From an uncultured Tenacibaculum sp. (GTDB lineage Bacteria; Bacteroidota; Bacteroidia; Flavobacteriales; Flavobacteriaceae), in contig NZ_CANNBW010000021.1 of NCBI RefSeq assembly GCF_947502995.1, forward strand, positions 34,186 through 98,185: a stretch of 64,000 nucleotides of DNA, given 5' to 3'. Below, piece by piece: positions 8,301 through 17,837 of the stretch (positions within the stretch are counted from its first letter, which is position 1; each line of letters starts with the position of its first letter). The position numbers and the translations under genes were made by a program. Under the pieces are notes generated by a model. The model was not told the origin of the DNA, searched no databases, and worked only from the letters and a program-made list of their open reading frames with translations.

Positions 8301-10811
8301 TTAATTACTATTGAAAATGGAACACAAGTTTTAGATCATTTTTGGGTAGAAACAAAAGATAAACAAACAGATTTTAGTTTTCCAGTTTTAAAAACATACA
8401 CACCAAATGTATTTGTAAATATTTCATTGTTACAACAACATTCTCAGACAAAAAATGATTTACCAATTCGAATGTATGGAGCAATTCCGATGTTGGTAAA
8501 AGATCCTGAAACTAAATTGGAACCAGAAATTCAATTAGCAGATGAATTAAAGCCAGAAAGTATTGCGAAAATTAGAGTTAAAGAGAAGAATGCAAAAGCA
8601 ATGACTTATACAATTGCTTTAGTTGATGATGGATTATTAGATTTAACTCGATTTAAAACACCAAATCCGTGGTCGACATTTTATGCAAGACAATCTTTAG
8701 GAGTAAGAACTTGGGATATTTTTGATGATGTTATTGGAGCTTATGGAGGAGAAGTAAATCAGATTTTAAGTATTGGAGGAGATGAAGCTAAAGCAGGAAG
8801 TAAAAACAAGAAAGCGAATCGTTTTAAACCGATGGTTTCGTTTTTAGGGCCTTTTAGGTTAGGTTCAGGAGAAGTAAAAACTCATGAAATTAAAATTCCG
8901 AATTATGTAGGTTCAGTAAGAGCGATGGTTGTTGCATCAAATGGTGCTAAAGAAGCTTATGGAAGTGACGAAAAAAATGCTTTTGTACGTAAACCTGTAA
9001 TGGTATTAGCATCTTTACCGCGTAAAATTACACCAAAAGAAACCGTTACTTTACCTGTAACAGTTTTCGCAATGAAAGAAAATGTAAAGAATGTAAAAGT
9101 TACGGTTAAGCCAGATCCTTCATTTAGCATTGAAGGTAAAGCAACACAAATATTACAGTTCAATCAGCCAGATGAAAAAATGGCATATTTTACTTTAAAA
9201 GTAAATGATTTTAAAGGTATTGGAAAAGTAAGAGTAGAAGCAAGTTCAGGAAGTGAAAAAGCATTTTACGAAGTAGAAATTGATGTGTTAAATCCAAATC
9301 CAGTTACTACTGAAATTAAGGAGTTAGTATTAAAATCAGGAGAAGAAAATAAATTAGATTTAGCAACTTTCGGTACTAAAGGAACGAATTCTGCAAGTAT
9401 AGAATTATCTACACTACCTCCAATGAATTTTACAAGTCGTATGGAGTATTTAATTCGTTATCCACACGGTTGTGTAGAACAAACAACGTCTAGTGTTTTT
9501 CCACAGTTATATTTTCCTGAGTTGTTTGAATTATCTGGAGAGAAGAAAAAATCAATAGAGAGAAATATAAAAGCAGCGATTAATAGATTATCATCATTTC
9601 AAAAGTTAAATGGCGGACTTTCATATTGGCCAGGAGGAGTAAGTGCTAATAGTTGGGGAACATCTTATGCAGGTCATTTTTTATTAGAAGCTGAAAAAAG
9701 AGGATACGCATTACCAATAGGATTTAAAGCCAAATGGTTAACATATCAGAAGAATGAAGCTAGAAAATGGAGGAAATCTTCAAAATATTATAACAATGAA
9801 TTTGCTCAGGCTTATCGTTTATATACGTTGAGTTTATCGAATAGTCCAGATTTAGCATCAATGAATAGATTAAGAGAAACTGCAGGAATATCAAGTTCAA
9901 CAAAAAGACGTTTGGCAGCTGCTTATGCATTAATAGGAAAAAAATCTACAGCTGAATCTATTTTAAAATCAATTACAAGTAATGATTATAGCAGAAGATA
10001 TTATTACAATTATGGTTCTGAAATTAGACATAAAGCAATGTCGTTAGAAACGTATACTTTAACAGGAGATGAAGTACAATCGATAAAGTTAGCAAAAGAT
10101 ATTGCTGAAAGTTTATCTAGTGATCGTTGGATGAGTACTCAAACAACTTCATATGGTTTATTGGCTATGGCTCAATATGCTTTAAAAAATGGTGAAAACT
10201 CAGGTATTAATGCAAATTATACTTGGAATGGAACTCAAACATCAATAAACACAACAAAATCACTATTTGTGAAGGATATGAATTTGTTAAAGAGTAATAA
10301 TGCATTTGTGATTAATAACAGTTCTAAAAGTCCATTATATGTAAGAGTATACAATAGAGGGATTTTACCAGTAGGAGAGGAGAAAGTAATTCAGAAAAAC
10401 CTTGATGTAAATGTAGTTTATAAAAACAAAGATGGTTACAGAATTGGTGTTGGAAGTTTATCTCAAGGAACAAATTTTGTTGCAGAAATAACTATTAGAA
10501 ATACAACAAATGAAACGGTTCAAAATATAGCGTTGACACAATTTTTACCATCTGGTTGGGAAGTTGTAAATACTCGTTTTACAGAGTTTGGTAATAATAC
10601 TACTTCTTCTGCAGTAGATTATACAGATATTAGAGATGCAAGTATTAGTAATTATTTTACACTATCTGGATTTAAATCGAAAACATTTAGAGTGTTATTA
10701 AATGCATCATATTTAGGAGATTATTATTTGCCTGGGATACAAGCAGAAGCCATGTATGATAATGATTATATTTCTAGAACTAGAGGCCAATGGATTAAGG
10801 TTTTAAAATAG
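5304..10811 (+). CDS. Bacterial alpha-2-macroglobulin family lipoprotein (thioester type)
   Basis: An 1835-residue protein, among the largest in the window. The N-terminus MIKKLSSYVLILIVLITGCKKK is a signal peptide with a lipobox (LITGC), so it is lipid-anchored. Repeated macroglobulin-type beta domains follow, including VWRPGDKMFLTFVLND (about 617-632), and then an alpha-2-macroglobulin domain. The thioester motif GCVEQ is present with Cys1390 and Gln1393 in YPHGCVEQTTS, so covalent trapping of proteases should be possible. A helical thioester domain and a receptor-like C-terminal beta domain end the protein. E. coli YfhM, the model for this family, guards the periplasm and is encoded next to penicillin-binding protein 1C. 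A pbpC gene lies 7.7 kb downstream here. A Tyr/Asp-rich insert (GYGYYYDDYYDDYNW) near residue 470 is a lineage oddity. Confidence 0.92.
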   Translation: MIKKLSSYVLILIVLITGCKKKTEVKESDVTSFTEYISVYPEKMISVLPKLDFYLNKTVDVKEIGDDVITMTPKVKGKIELNNTILSFVPEEKLESNKEYSLTLHLDKLYGNIDKSLQDFTIALQTKPLQFSVALQAPSIYNKDWYYIEGSLTSSDVIEGKKIAELVKVNYNGKEKNIKFDITSDTYTNAVRFKIDSLQRFPDDKTVKVNWNGEIVNSSSKGEREMIITGKSNFKVLSFDVFNDNKQRIDINFSDPINKSQNLKGLIQFVNTQKQNFTTKIKNNVISVYPKASIRNKVDIEVFKGIKNTEGYTLKNNVVRTLYFEQLKPELSFIKSGTILPNSDNLKINFKAVNLKAVDATVYKIYKNNVLQFLQNNNLNNQGNIRYVGRPTAKYTVNLANQGLHLSKPNAFAVDLSDLVTVENGAMYRVELSYHKEYSNYSCDGEESNATIVFGKKEVDTRNYDHAGYGYYYDDYYDDYNWNERKDPCKKSFYRNKKISTNLLASNLGVIVKKGNNDNTFVAVTNLLSTQPSNGAKVELINLQQQIVVSAKTNAEGVAIFDDVKGAYFAKVSDNNSTTYVKLNDGNSLSMSKFDVSGARLQKGIKGYIYGERGVWRPGDKMFLTFVLNDKANPIPEKHPIKFELVDPQGKITDRKIVQKNSLNVYTYAPKTDAEAITGNWKLRVNVGAAKFNKVLKVETIKPNRLKIKVKTEDKFVKSGKPVHGELEVKWLHGAIARGLKYDIESKFSRTTTKFPKYDNYVFDDVTRRLRTSNSVIASGNLDNEGKVSFTKKADLGTRVPGMVRASFITKVYENGGDFSTDVYSTKVSPYKSYAGLNLAEEQQSKNYLFTDQEYAFNVASVNEEGKGIINDLEVKVYKLSWRWWWSSSSDGLSYYDGSTQREYYDSKNVRTSANGKGAFNLKIDKNDWGRYLIKVKDKKSKHVTSAVVYFDWPSWYGAKRGSQDKTNATMLVFSSDKESYNVNENATVKFPSSAGGRALITIENGTQVLDHFWVETKDKQTDFSFPVLKTYTPNVFVNISLLQQHSQTKNDLPIRMYGAIPMLVKDPETKLEPEIQLADELKPESIAKIRVKEKNAKAMTYTIALVDDGLLDLTRFKTPNPWSTFYARQSLGVRTWDIFDDVIGAYGGEVNQILSIGGDEAKAGSKNKKANRFKPMVSFLGPFRLGSGEVKTHEIKIPNYVGSVRAMVVASNGAKEAYGSDEKNAFVRKPVMVLASLPRKITPKETVTLPVTVFAMKENVKNVKVTVKPDPSFSIEGKATQILQFNQPDEKMAYFTLKVNDFKGIGKVRVEASSGSEKAFYEVEIDVLNPNPVTTEIKELVLKSGEENKLDLATFGTKGTNSASIELSTLPPMNFTSRMEYLIRYPHGCVEQTTSSVFPQLYFPELFELSGEKKKSIERNIKAAINRLSSFQKLNGGLSYWPGGVSANSWGTSYAGHFLLEAEKRGYALPIGFKAKWLTYQKNEARKWRKSSKYYNNEFAQAYRLYTLSLSNSPDLASMNRLRETAGISSSTKRRLAAAYALIGKKSTAESILKSITSNDYSRRYYYNYGSEIRHKAMSLETYTLTGDEVQSIKLAKDIAESLSSDRWMSTQTTSYGLLAMAQYALKNGENSGINANYTWNGTQTSINTTKSLFVKDMNLLKSNNAFVINNSSKSPLYVRVYNRGILPVGEEKVIQKNLDVNVVYKNKDGYRIGVGSLSQGTNFVAEITIRNTTNETVQNIALTQFLPSGWEVVNTRFTEFGNNTTSSAVDYTDIRDASISNYFTLSGFKSKTFRVLLNASYLGDYYLPGIQAEAMYDNDYISRTRGQWIKVLK

Positions 10812-10836
10812 AAAATTCACATACCGAAAAATAAAA

Positions 10837-10864
10837 AAAGGTCACTCAATTTTGAGTGACCTTT
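10837..10864. terminator. Bidirectional intrinsic terminator
   Basis: Perfect 13-bp arms AAAGGTCACTCAA (10837-10849) and TTGAGTGACCTTT (10852-10864), flanked by A and T runs. It separates the macroglobulin gene from the convergent T9SS protein gene and can stop both transcripts. Confidence 0.9.
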
Positions 10865-10885
10865 ACTTTTTTAAAGAAGTTTATA

Positions 10886-13800
10886 TTATTTTTTTATGAA
10901 GCGTTTTGTAACAGCTTTACCATCCGAAACAAACTTCACAAAATAAGAACCGGTTGCGAACTGAGAAGTATCAATAGTTGTTTTTTCACTTATTTCTTTA
11001 TCAGAAGTATAAACTATTTGTCCAGTAATAGAATAAATAGTTACTTGACTAAAGCTACCGTTTAAGATTTCAATATTTAAACTATTCACAGCTGGATTAG
11101 GATAAAGTTTTATATTCTTTAAAGAGTTATTTGTAAAGTCTAATAATTCTTCACGAGGAGTATTTTCGCTTTTTGTATCTGGCACAAATGGAGTTCTTAC
11201 ATTGTCTCCACTAATTGTGATTTGATCAAAATAAACTCTATCAGCATTTCCACTAGCGTCACAACGTAAACGGAATCTGTTTGCAGTAGTAAAGTTAAAA
11301 TTAGCAGCATCTAAAGTGATAATATCAGTAAAGAACTCTTCGTTGTTATAATCTACACCTACAGTATACTGACCAATTACTTGATAAGAAGAACCGTTAA
11401 AGAATTCAACTAAGAAGTTTTCACCAGATTCAAAGCTATTAATGAAAGCAAAAAACTCAAAAGTTACTTCGTTGTTACCAGAAAGATCTAATTCAGGAGA
11501 AACAGTATTTGAAGTAGAAGTATCATCTCTTAAACGAACAGAGAAATTTCCATCGTAAGATCTTGCAGAAGTATTTACACGAGCACAATCACTTCCTGGG
11601 TCACTCCAACCTTCAAGTCCAGTTTCAAAACTAAATCCAGCAATAACACCAGATGATCCTCCACCGCCGTTTCCAGCTTCTAAGTTTACAGTATAATCTT
11701 CAACTTCACCATAGGTAAAAGTCTCACAAGAAGTTGGAATCGCATTATATTTCATAGAAACTCTCATTCTAACAGAAGTTTGAGCAGTTCCATTAGGAAT
11801 GGTAAAAGAACCAGAATTAGTAGCATCAGAAGAAGGTGATTTAGACCACACTAGTTCACCAGAATCATCAAAATCTCCATTGTTGTTATAATCAATCCAA
11901 ACCGCATACCCTTCATTATAAACAGTTCCTGTCCAAGTAGGAGTAATAGTTATGGTATAGCTTTGTCCTTCACTTAAATTAGTAGAAATACTAGAAAAAT
12001 CAGAATAGCCTTGTGCTCCAGAATTATTGTTAATCGTATTTAAAGTAACGTTACTTATAAATTCGTCACTTACATTATTTCCTGTAGAATCACAATACGG
12101 TAACGGACCATTAACAGTTGTAAATACAACACTTACACTTCCCGAATTATTTCCAGCTGCATCCTGTGCTACAACAGCAGCAGTGTATTGCGTGTTAGGA
12201 GTTAATCCTGTTACATCAAAAGAAGTGTTAGATGAAGTTCCAACTTGATTTCCGTTTATAGAAATTAAATATCTCGCTACAGCTACATTATCAGTAGCAG
12301 CAGTCCAGTTTAATGTAGCACCACTAGAAGTAATATTAGAAACAGTTAAGTTTGAAGGATTTGTTGGTGCTTCTGTATCTGGTGGTCCAGCAGGTTGCAT
12401 TTCAAAAGTACCGATAACACCTTTTCTACCATTATTCATATACTCTGTAATATACCAGAATGTGCTGTTATTTGATGGATCAACATCAATCTTACTATAA
12501 TCACCATAACGTGTACCTGGAATATTTTGATTACCATTTGCGATTAATCCTTCTGCAGCTGTCATTGTACCTAAAGGATCTCCATTTGATCTACCTGTGA
12601 AATAAGAACTTACTCTAGTTGTTGTCGTTGTTGTCGGTCCAGATAAAGAAGTATATCCCATACCAATATTTCCACTTGCATCCATGGCTAAACTAGCATT
12701 CCAAGCATGTCTTCCATCAGGAGCATTATATGTTCCTTCTTGATACAAAGACCAAGGTTGATTATCACCAGTTTGACGAAATTCCATCCAACGAACACCT
12801 GCTAATTTTCCTGATGAAGCATCAGTATCTACAACAAAATTAAATACAGCAGAATTATGTGTTGCAAACTTTCTAAATTGTGCCTGATTCATAATTGTAG
12901 CTTGTAAAGCATCAATAGTAGCACCACCATTAGGTTGAGGTAAATTAGAGAAGCTTCCTCCATCAAAAACACCAATAAATGGAGTTACAGGAATTTCTTG
13001 AGGATTAGAAACTGTTGAAGCAGAAGTGTTATTCCAATCAACATCTATAGTCCAAACTTTTACATGATCTGTAGAAACTCCAGACCAAGCATTATCTTGC
13101 ATGTAAACAACAGTTGCACCACCTGTTGCTGGTAAATTATTATCTGTAACATTTAATACTTGTGGACTATAAAAACCACTAGTTCTAATATTTGGTAGAT
13201 TAAATCCTAAGATACCCGCATTAGTATCTCCTTGTAACATTGCATCTCTTTCTAAAGCCCAAACTCTGTTTGAACTACTTGTATTATCTGTTAAATAATA
13301 TCCATCACTCCAAATAGATAACTTTTGGTAATCATTAATTTGACTGATATTATAAATATACCATCCAGAAGTTAGTGGATTTGGTCCATCAGAAACTGCA
13401 ATTTGAGCTCCACCACCTAAAAAAGATAATACCCATCTGTCGGCTGCATTATCATAAGATACGGTTAAATCACAACATCCACCAGAAGGGAAAATTGCTG
13501 GGTTAGGAGCAGTTTCTCCTAACAATTCGTTTCCTTGCTTATCATAAATCATAAATCCAGTATTAAATACTACCATGACATGATTAGGGCCAACAGCTAA
13601 AGAAGGATCGGTAGGTTGTGAACTAGAAGAATAGGTGTCAAATACTAATCCAGCATTTGCCATTTTCCTACTTTGTTCCATAGGATGTCTGTTTCTTCTA
13701 AAAAAGTCGTCTTGTTTTTGCGGATCTTGTCCAGGAATAATAACATTCCCCATAGATCTTTTGTCTTTAGCTTCTTTAGGTACATCAACAAAAGGAACTA

Positions 13801-13933
13801 AATCTGCAGTTCTAGATATGATAGGAGATACATATTCTACAGAAGAAATTTTTCCACGATAAAAAGGTTTGTTTTCTTGAGATATTGCCACAATAGACAA
13901 TAGGAAAAAGACAATGAGTAATTGTTTTTTCAT
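10886..13933 (-). CDS. T9SS-secreted multidomain surface protein (FnIII, GEVED, sorting domain)
   Basis: A 1015-residue secreted protein. It has a Sec signal peptide (MKKQLLIVFFLLSIVAISQ). A roughly 450-residue N-terminal region follows with repeated Gly/Trp/Asp blades such as DPSLAVGPNHVMVVFNTG, which look like a beta-propeller. Next come a fibronectin type III domain (about 520-608), a GEVED domain ending YGEVEDYTVNL (about 744), and a jelly-roll-like segment (about 770-905). The type A T9SS sorting domain starts near 941 (NIKLYPNPAVNSLNIEI) and ends TKRFIKK. Such proteins cross the outer membrane through the type IX system and are surface-anchored or released. No catalytic residues are evident, so an adhesin or binding role is a guess. 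The gene is monocistronic, with a shared terminator at its 3' end. Confidence 0.88.
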   Translation of the reverse strand: MKKQLLIVFFLLSIVAISQENKPFYRGKISSVEYVSPIISRTADLVPFVDVPKEAKDKRSMGNVIIPGQDPQKQDDFFRRNRHPMEQSRKMANAGLVFDTYSSSSQPTDPSLAVGPNHVMVVFNTGFMIYDKQGNELLGETAPNPAIFPSGGCCDLTVSYDNAADRWVLSFLGGGAQIAVSDGPNPLTSGWYIYNISQINDYQKLSIWSDGYYLTDNTSSSNRVWALERDAMLQGDTNAGILGFNLPNIRTSGFYSPQVLNVTDNNLPATGGATVVYMQDNAWSGVSTDHVKVWTIDVDWNNTSASTVSNPQEIPVTPFIGVFDGGSFSNLPQPNGGATIDALQATIMNQAQFRKFATHNSAVFNFVVDTDASSGKLAGVRWMEFRQTGDNQPWSLYQEGTYNAPDGRHAWNASLAMDASGNIGMGYTSLSGPTTTTTTRVSSYFTGRSNGDPLGTMTAAEGLIANGNQNIPGTRYGDYSKIDVDPSNNSTFWYITEYMNNGRKGVIGTFEMQPAGPPDTEAPTNPSNLTVSNITSSGATLNWTAATDNVAVARYLISINGNQVGTSSNTSFDVTGLTPNTQYTAAVVAQDAAGNNSGSVSVVFTTVNGPLPYCDSTGNNVSDEFISNVTLNTINNNSGAQGYSDFSSISTNLSEGQSYTITITPTWTGTVYNEGYAVWIDYNNNGDFDDSGELVWSKSPSSDATNSGSFTIPNGTAQTSVRMRVSMKYNAIPTSCETFTYGEVEDYTVNLEAGNGGGGSSGVIAGFSFETGLEGWSDPGSDCARVNTSARSYDGNFSVRLRDDTSTSNTVSPELDLSGNNEVTFEFFAFINSFESGENFLVEFFNGSSYQVIGQYTVGVDYNNEEFFTDIITLDAANFNFTTANRFRLRCDASGNADRVYFDQITISGDNVRTPFVPDTKSENTPREELLDFTNNSLKNIKLYPNPAVNSLNIEILNGSFSQVTIYSITGQIVYTSDKEISEKTTIDTSQFATGSYFVKFVSDGKAVTKRFIKK

Positions 13934-14259
13934 AATGATAGGGTTTTGAGGTTAATTAATTAACATAAAATTAACGAATTGTTTTTAATGCATTTTTTTG
14001 ATTTTCAGTGTTTTTCCTGTTGTTTGTTTAATGTTGTTACTTAATTAGAATAGATGTAGCTATTTTACTTACAGATCGATATTGATCGTGTTTACATTTA
14101 TATAAAAAAGCAACTTAGGTGCGTTTAGAAGTGGTTTTAAATCAAATAAATTACTAACTCTAGCAGATATAGATTAAGAGTGTTTTAAAAAAGATTGTTT
14201 ACTGTAAAATGATTACTATTGTGCTAGATTTGTTATGATCAATCTTAAGAAAAGACGAA
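13934..14259. other. Divergent intergenic region with one candidate promoter
   Basis: A 326-bp AT-rich spacer between the T9SS gene and the lipoprotein block. TAGATTTG at 14225-14232 fits TAnnTTTG and lies 28 bp before the next start. Short palindromes TTAATTAATTAA (near 13953) and GATC-N6-GATC (near 14093) are present without a clear role. I see no gene here. Confidence 0.4.
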
Positions 14260-15570
14260 ATGAAAAAGATAGTACGACTATGGTTTATAGTTTTAATATG
14301 TGTAAACTGTTCTTCTGAAGAAAAGACGGATATAGCGTTGCTAAATTTAGACAAAAAAGAGCTTGATAAAAGCTTAGACTCTTATAAGGTTTTTCCTTAT
14401 AAATTTGGAAAAATAGCAATTCGATCTGCAGTTACAAAAGATACTATTTCAGAAGAATATCAATCTTTCAAAACTTCTTTAGATAAAGTATCTAAACGAT
14501 TAATGCGACATGATTTATCAAACCCAGATGAATTATCATTATTCGATTATGTAAGTATTTACAGAGATTATAAAAAAATGGAAAACTTCATTATGAAAAC
14601 AGATGAAGATATGTTTCCAACTGTAGTTGATGCTTTACGAGTTACTTACGGAGATTCAATTCAAAAACAACAGCCATATTTTTCAGGTAAACAAAAGGAA
14701 TTAGTTCAAAATTTAGAGCATTCTGTTTTAAGTGCTATTGTAATTCTTAGTAAAGATTTAGGTAAAGAAGTATCATTATATGAATGTTCTAAAACAAATC
14801 CAGAGATTTTACCAGATTCAGAATTAAAAGCATTACTAAGTTACTTTAGAGGTTTTTTATTTTTTGAAAAGAAACTCTATTACCTTTCTGAAGATGAGAT
14901 TTCAAGGAATATAACTTGGTTAGATAAAAATAAAAATGTTGATTTACACTATACACGGGCAATGTTTCAATGGGGAAACTTAAATAACCAACAAACTCAT
15001 TTAGGTTTTCATGCATTGAATCATTTATTTAGAGGATTTGATAGGTTAATGATGAAACGCGAGATCGATGAAAAACGTGCATTAGAAGATTTTGAAGCTT
15101 TTTTAAAAGATGCCAATAAAATCGGGCTTAACAATGAAATCACTTGGGCTATAGAAACATTCTTATACTTAAAAACTGAAAACAAAGAGAAAGCTATAGC
15201 TTCTTTAACAAAATTAAAATCTAGTTCTTTATTATCTACTAAAGAGAAAGAAAAAATAGAAGAATCAATCAATTATATTAAGACTAGAGAATCTGGTAAA
15301 TTACTTAATGGAGTTTACGATAAATTTTTCTTAAGTAAAATAGCAACTAAATATATGTTTTCTGTTTTATCTCAAGTGAATTGGGAAAAGTTACTTAAAG
15401 AAAACAACGTACCACATACAGAAGAAATGTTTTTGGTAGTGAATAATTTAAAAGAATTTATAGATAAGTTAAGCACATATACTTCTGCAGATGGAATAAA
15501 AAAAGTAGGGGAGAATTTAAAAGATAAAGGAAAAAATCTTTTTGATAAAGCTAGAAGTTTAGTGAAATAA
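14260..15570 (+). CDS. Uncharacterised lipoprotein, first gene of a lipoprotein block
   Basis: A 436-residue exported protein whose signal peptide ends in a lipobox-like LICVNC at about residue 19. The mature part is charged and largely helical, with no recognised domain. A central patch IYRDYKKMENFIMKTDEDMFP is followed by a segment with spaced helices resembling a repeat scaffold. The tail KKVGENLKDKGKNLFDKARS is amphipathic. I do not recognise the family. It is followed after 7 bp by a second lipoprotein and is probably the first gene of that operon. A TAnnTTTG element stands 28 bp upstream of the start. Confidence 0.7.
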   Translation: MKKIVRLWFIVLICVNCSSEEKTDIALLNLDKKELDKSLDSYKVFPYKFGKIAIRSAVTKDTISEEYQSFKTSLDKVSKRLMRHDLSNPDELSLFDYVSIYRDYKKMENFIMKTDEDMFPTVVDALRVTYGDSIQKQQPYFSGKQKELVQNLEHSVLSAIVILSKDLGKEVSLYECSKTNPEILPDSELKALLSYFRGFLFFEKKLYYLSEDEISRNITWLDKNKNVDLHYTRAMFQWGNLNNQQTHLGFHALNHLFRGFDRLMMKREIDEKRALEDFEAFLKDANKIGLNNEITWAIETFLYLKTENKEKAIASLTKLKSSSLLSTKEKEKIEESINYIKTRESGKLLNGVYDKFFLSKIATKYMFSVLSQVNWEKLLKENNVPHTEEMFLVVNNLKEFIDKLSTYTSADGIKKVGENLKDKGKNLFDKARSLVK

Positions 15571-15577
15571 TACAAAG

Positions 15578-17041
15578 ATGATGAGATATTTAGTATTAAT
15601 ATACATTTTAGGTTTAGTTTCTTGTTCAAAGGAAGTAAAAAAAACACCAGAAGAACTTTACTTATCATGGAAAGGAGTATATACAAAATGCGAGTATAGT
15701 AAAAATAAAATTTATTCTGCTAGAACAACTTTTATAATAGAATCTATGCAACCAGTTTTTATAAATAGCGATAAAAATGAATACTTAGGAAAAATAACTT
15801 CTATTGAAGAAAAAGAAATTCACTTAAGCTTCTTGGTGGAAGGAAAAGAACAAACACATAAGATTATTAAAAAGGATAGTCTTTTTTCACCAGAAGGACC
15901 TTTAATAACGAAAGATTCTTTGGAAATTGAACAGAATAATTGGCTAAAGAAAGAAAAGTTCTCTATACTTAAACTGTCAAAAGATGAATTACCAAGAATA
16001 TTTAACACAGAGTATAATAGAAACTTAGTACAAGTAACTTCCAAAAATGGATTGGTATTACGAACTAAACCAACGATTCAATCTGAAAAAATAACAACAA
16101 TTCCTTATCAATCAGAAGTTGTATTAATGGCAAGAACTGATGTTTATCATAAAATAAATCTTTCTAAGCAAAATGAAGTAGTTGGTAATTGGTTACATGT
16201 ATATTTTAAAGATGAAAAGGGAACTTTTAACGTAGGTTATGTATTCGACTATTTTGTGAATCTCGATTATGATATTTATGATTTACCAATCGACAGATCA
16301 TCTGAAGATCCTGATAGAGAATATGTTGATGTGTATACTGCCAAACAGTTTTTCGATAATTTAGGAGATATGGTAACGCTTAATATTAAAGCAAAGCAAT
16401 TAGATTTGCTAAGTTATTTAAAGCAAAGAGAATCTTTAGAATACGATAGAGATTATTTTGATTTTAGTATCGATTATTTAGATAACAAATCTCGATATGG
16501 ATATTTTGAAGATGGAGATGGTGGTTTACAAATGTTTTTACAAGGGTATTATGATATGGAAATCACCACTGATAATGCTTCTGTAATTAAATTACCAACT
16601 TTAGAATTACTTGGATGTTTCGGTGTACTCTTTAACAAAGTACGACTTAAATCAATTAAAGAATCGTCAAGATCAGCAATAATTTTCGGATATGGAACAG
16701 AGAATATAGGTTTCAGTAATATGACATTTTATAATCAATCTTTTTTTATGACTGGACGTCTTCATATGGCCATACAATTTGAAACTTGTAATTTTTTAAA
16801 CTACAGAAATACAATACTACAATCAAATACAGATGCTCCGCCAACAGAGTATTTTCAAGTGTATATAGACAATTCAAAATTTTGGAATAATAATACAAAT
16901 GAACTATTCAATCTTAAAGGTGAAAATGTAAGTTTAACAAATTCTTTTGTGGGCTTTAATAAATATCAAAAATTATACAGAGAATATAACACAGCTAAGT
17001 TTGAAGTTAAAAATACAGTAATACGTGATAATAAAAAATGA
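15578..17041 (+). CDS. Lipoprotein with SH3-like domain and C-terminal beta-helix-like region
   Basis: A 487-residue exported lipoprotein (MMRYLVLIYILGLVSCSKE; Cys16 is the anchor). An SH3b-type segment lies at about 147-230: VTSKNGLVLRTKPTIQSEKI, TTIPYQSEVVLMAR, GNWLHVYF and GYVFDYFV. Such domains bind peptidoglycan or peptides in many bacteria. The C-terminal 200 residues alternate short beta stretches with Asn and Phe (NIGFSNMTFYNQSFFMTG, FKNTVIRDN-like rungs), suggesting a right-handed beta-helix. Two in-frame ATG codons begin the gene, and either could be used. The gene is 7 bp downstream of another lipoprotein. No function can be assigned. Confidence 0.7.
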   Translation: MMRYLVLIYILGLVSCSKEVKKTPEELYLSWKGVYTKCEYSKNKIYSARTTFIIESMQPVFINSDKNEYLGKITSIEEKEIHLSFLVEGKEQTHKIIKKDSLFSPEGPLITKDSLEIEQNNWLKKEKFSILKLSKDELPRIFNTEYNRNLVQVTSKNGLVLRTKPTIQSEKITTIPYQSEVVLMARTDVYHKINLSKQNEVVGNWLHVYFKDEKGTFNVGYVFDYFVNLDYDIYDLPIDRSSEDPDREYVDVYTAKQFFDNLGDMVTLNIKAKQLDLLSYLKQRESLEYDRDYFDFSIDYLDNKSRYGYFEDGDGGLQMFLQGYYDMEITTDNASVIKLPTLELLGCFGVLFNKVRLKSIKESSRSAIIFGYGTENIGFSNMTFYNQSFFMTGRLHMAIQFETCNFLNYRNTILQSNTDAPPTEYFQVYIDNSKFWNNNTNELFNLKGENVSLTNSFVGFNKYQKLYREYNTAKFEVKNTVIRDNKK

Positions 17042-17100
17042 TTTTTGTTTGTAATCAGTATTCATAGATAATTTCATCATATTTAACTTATAATATAATT

Positions 17101-17141
17101 AAAATGAGGCGCAAATAATTTCTATATTTGCGCCTCATTTT
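17101..17141 (+). terminator. Strong hairpin, terminator that may overlap a promoter
   Basis: Perfect 17-bp arms (17101-17117 and 17125-17141) with core GAGGCGCAAATA and a 7-nt loop, followed by T and A. The right arm contains TATATTTG (17123-17130), a full TAnnTTTG match 32 bp before the next gene. Termination of the upstream operon and initiation of the next may therefore share the same bases. Confidence 0.7.
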
Positions 17142-17161
17142 TAAATTTTAAAAAAGCTATT

Positions 17162-17830
17162 ATGAAAAAAAACATGCTATGTTTATTGCTTGTTGTGTCT
17201 TTGTTAACTTCTTGTATTGTAAAGAAAGATTATATAAATAGAGTTGTTAAAGAAGGAGAAATAACAAGTTCGAAATCGAAATCAGTTGTATTAACAGGAT
17301 TTGATAATATTGACTTAAATAGTTTCAAGAAAACTTTTGCAAAGAACTACCCAACTAATAATGAATTTATAGAAGCTTATATTTCAGAATTTATTACAGA
17401 GTCTAAAAAAAGTGGTATTTATGGGAACTATAAAGTTGAGTTTGATGATAAATGGAAAGAATTAGACAAGGGGATTAATGCAGACAGAGCAATAGTAGAC
17501 GAGTTGTTTTCTAATGCTAATGCAGATTATGTGATTACTTTTTCAAACTTTGAAATTACGAATAGAATAGAAACTTCTTACAGAGCTCCAATAAGTAATA
17601 GTCCTGCAGCTACTGGAACACATGACTCTAAAGAATATTGTGTTCTTGATGTAGAAGTATCTATTTACGATACTCAAACTAAAAAAAGAGTATTAAAATT
17701 TGTTACTACAGGTGAGAGTTCTGTATTTCTATTCAATTTTTCACAAACACTTTTAAAAGCAAAAAAAAGGTCTATTCAACATATTATTAATTACATTAAA
17801 TCCGGTAGAATAACTTACAACAAATACTAA
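17162..17830 (+). CDS. Uncharacterised lipoprotein
   Basis: A 222-residue exported lipoprotein (MKKNMLCLLLVVSLLTSC; Cys18 lipidated). The mature region has alternating beta/alpha character: KSVVLTGFDNIDLNSFKKTF, ANADYVITFSNFEITNRIET and CVLDVEVSIYDTQTKKRVLK. This resembles the periplasmic LpoB/CsgG-like fold used by many small lipoproteins that report on or bind partner proteins. I cannot identify a specific family. It is followed after 7 bp by an RDD membrane protein, so the two are probably co-transcribed. The upstream hairpin at 17101-17141 separates it from the previous lipoproteins. Confidence 0.65.
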   Translation: MKKNMLCLLLVVSLLTSCIVKKDYINRVVKEGEITSSKSKSVVLTGFDNIDLNSFKKTFAKNYPTNNEFIEAYISEFITESKKSGIYGNYKVEFDDKWKELDKGINADRAIVDELFSNANADYVITFSNFEITNRIETSYRAPISNSPAATGTHDSKEYCVLDVEVSIYDTQTKKRVLKFVTTGESSVFLFNFSQTLLKAKKRSIQHIINYIKSGRITYNKY

Positions 17831-17837
17831 AAATAAT

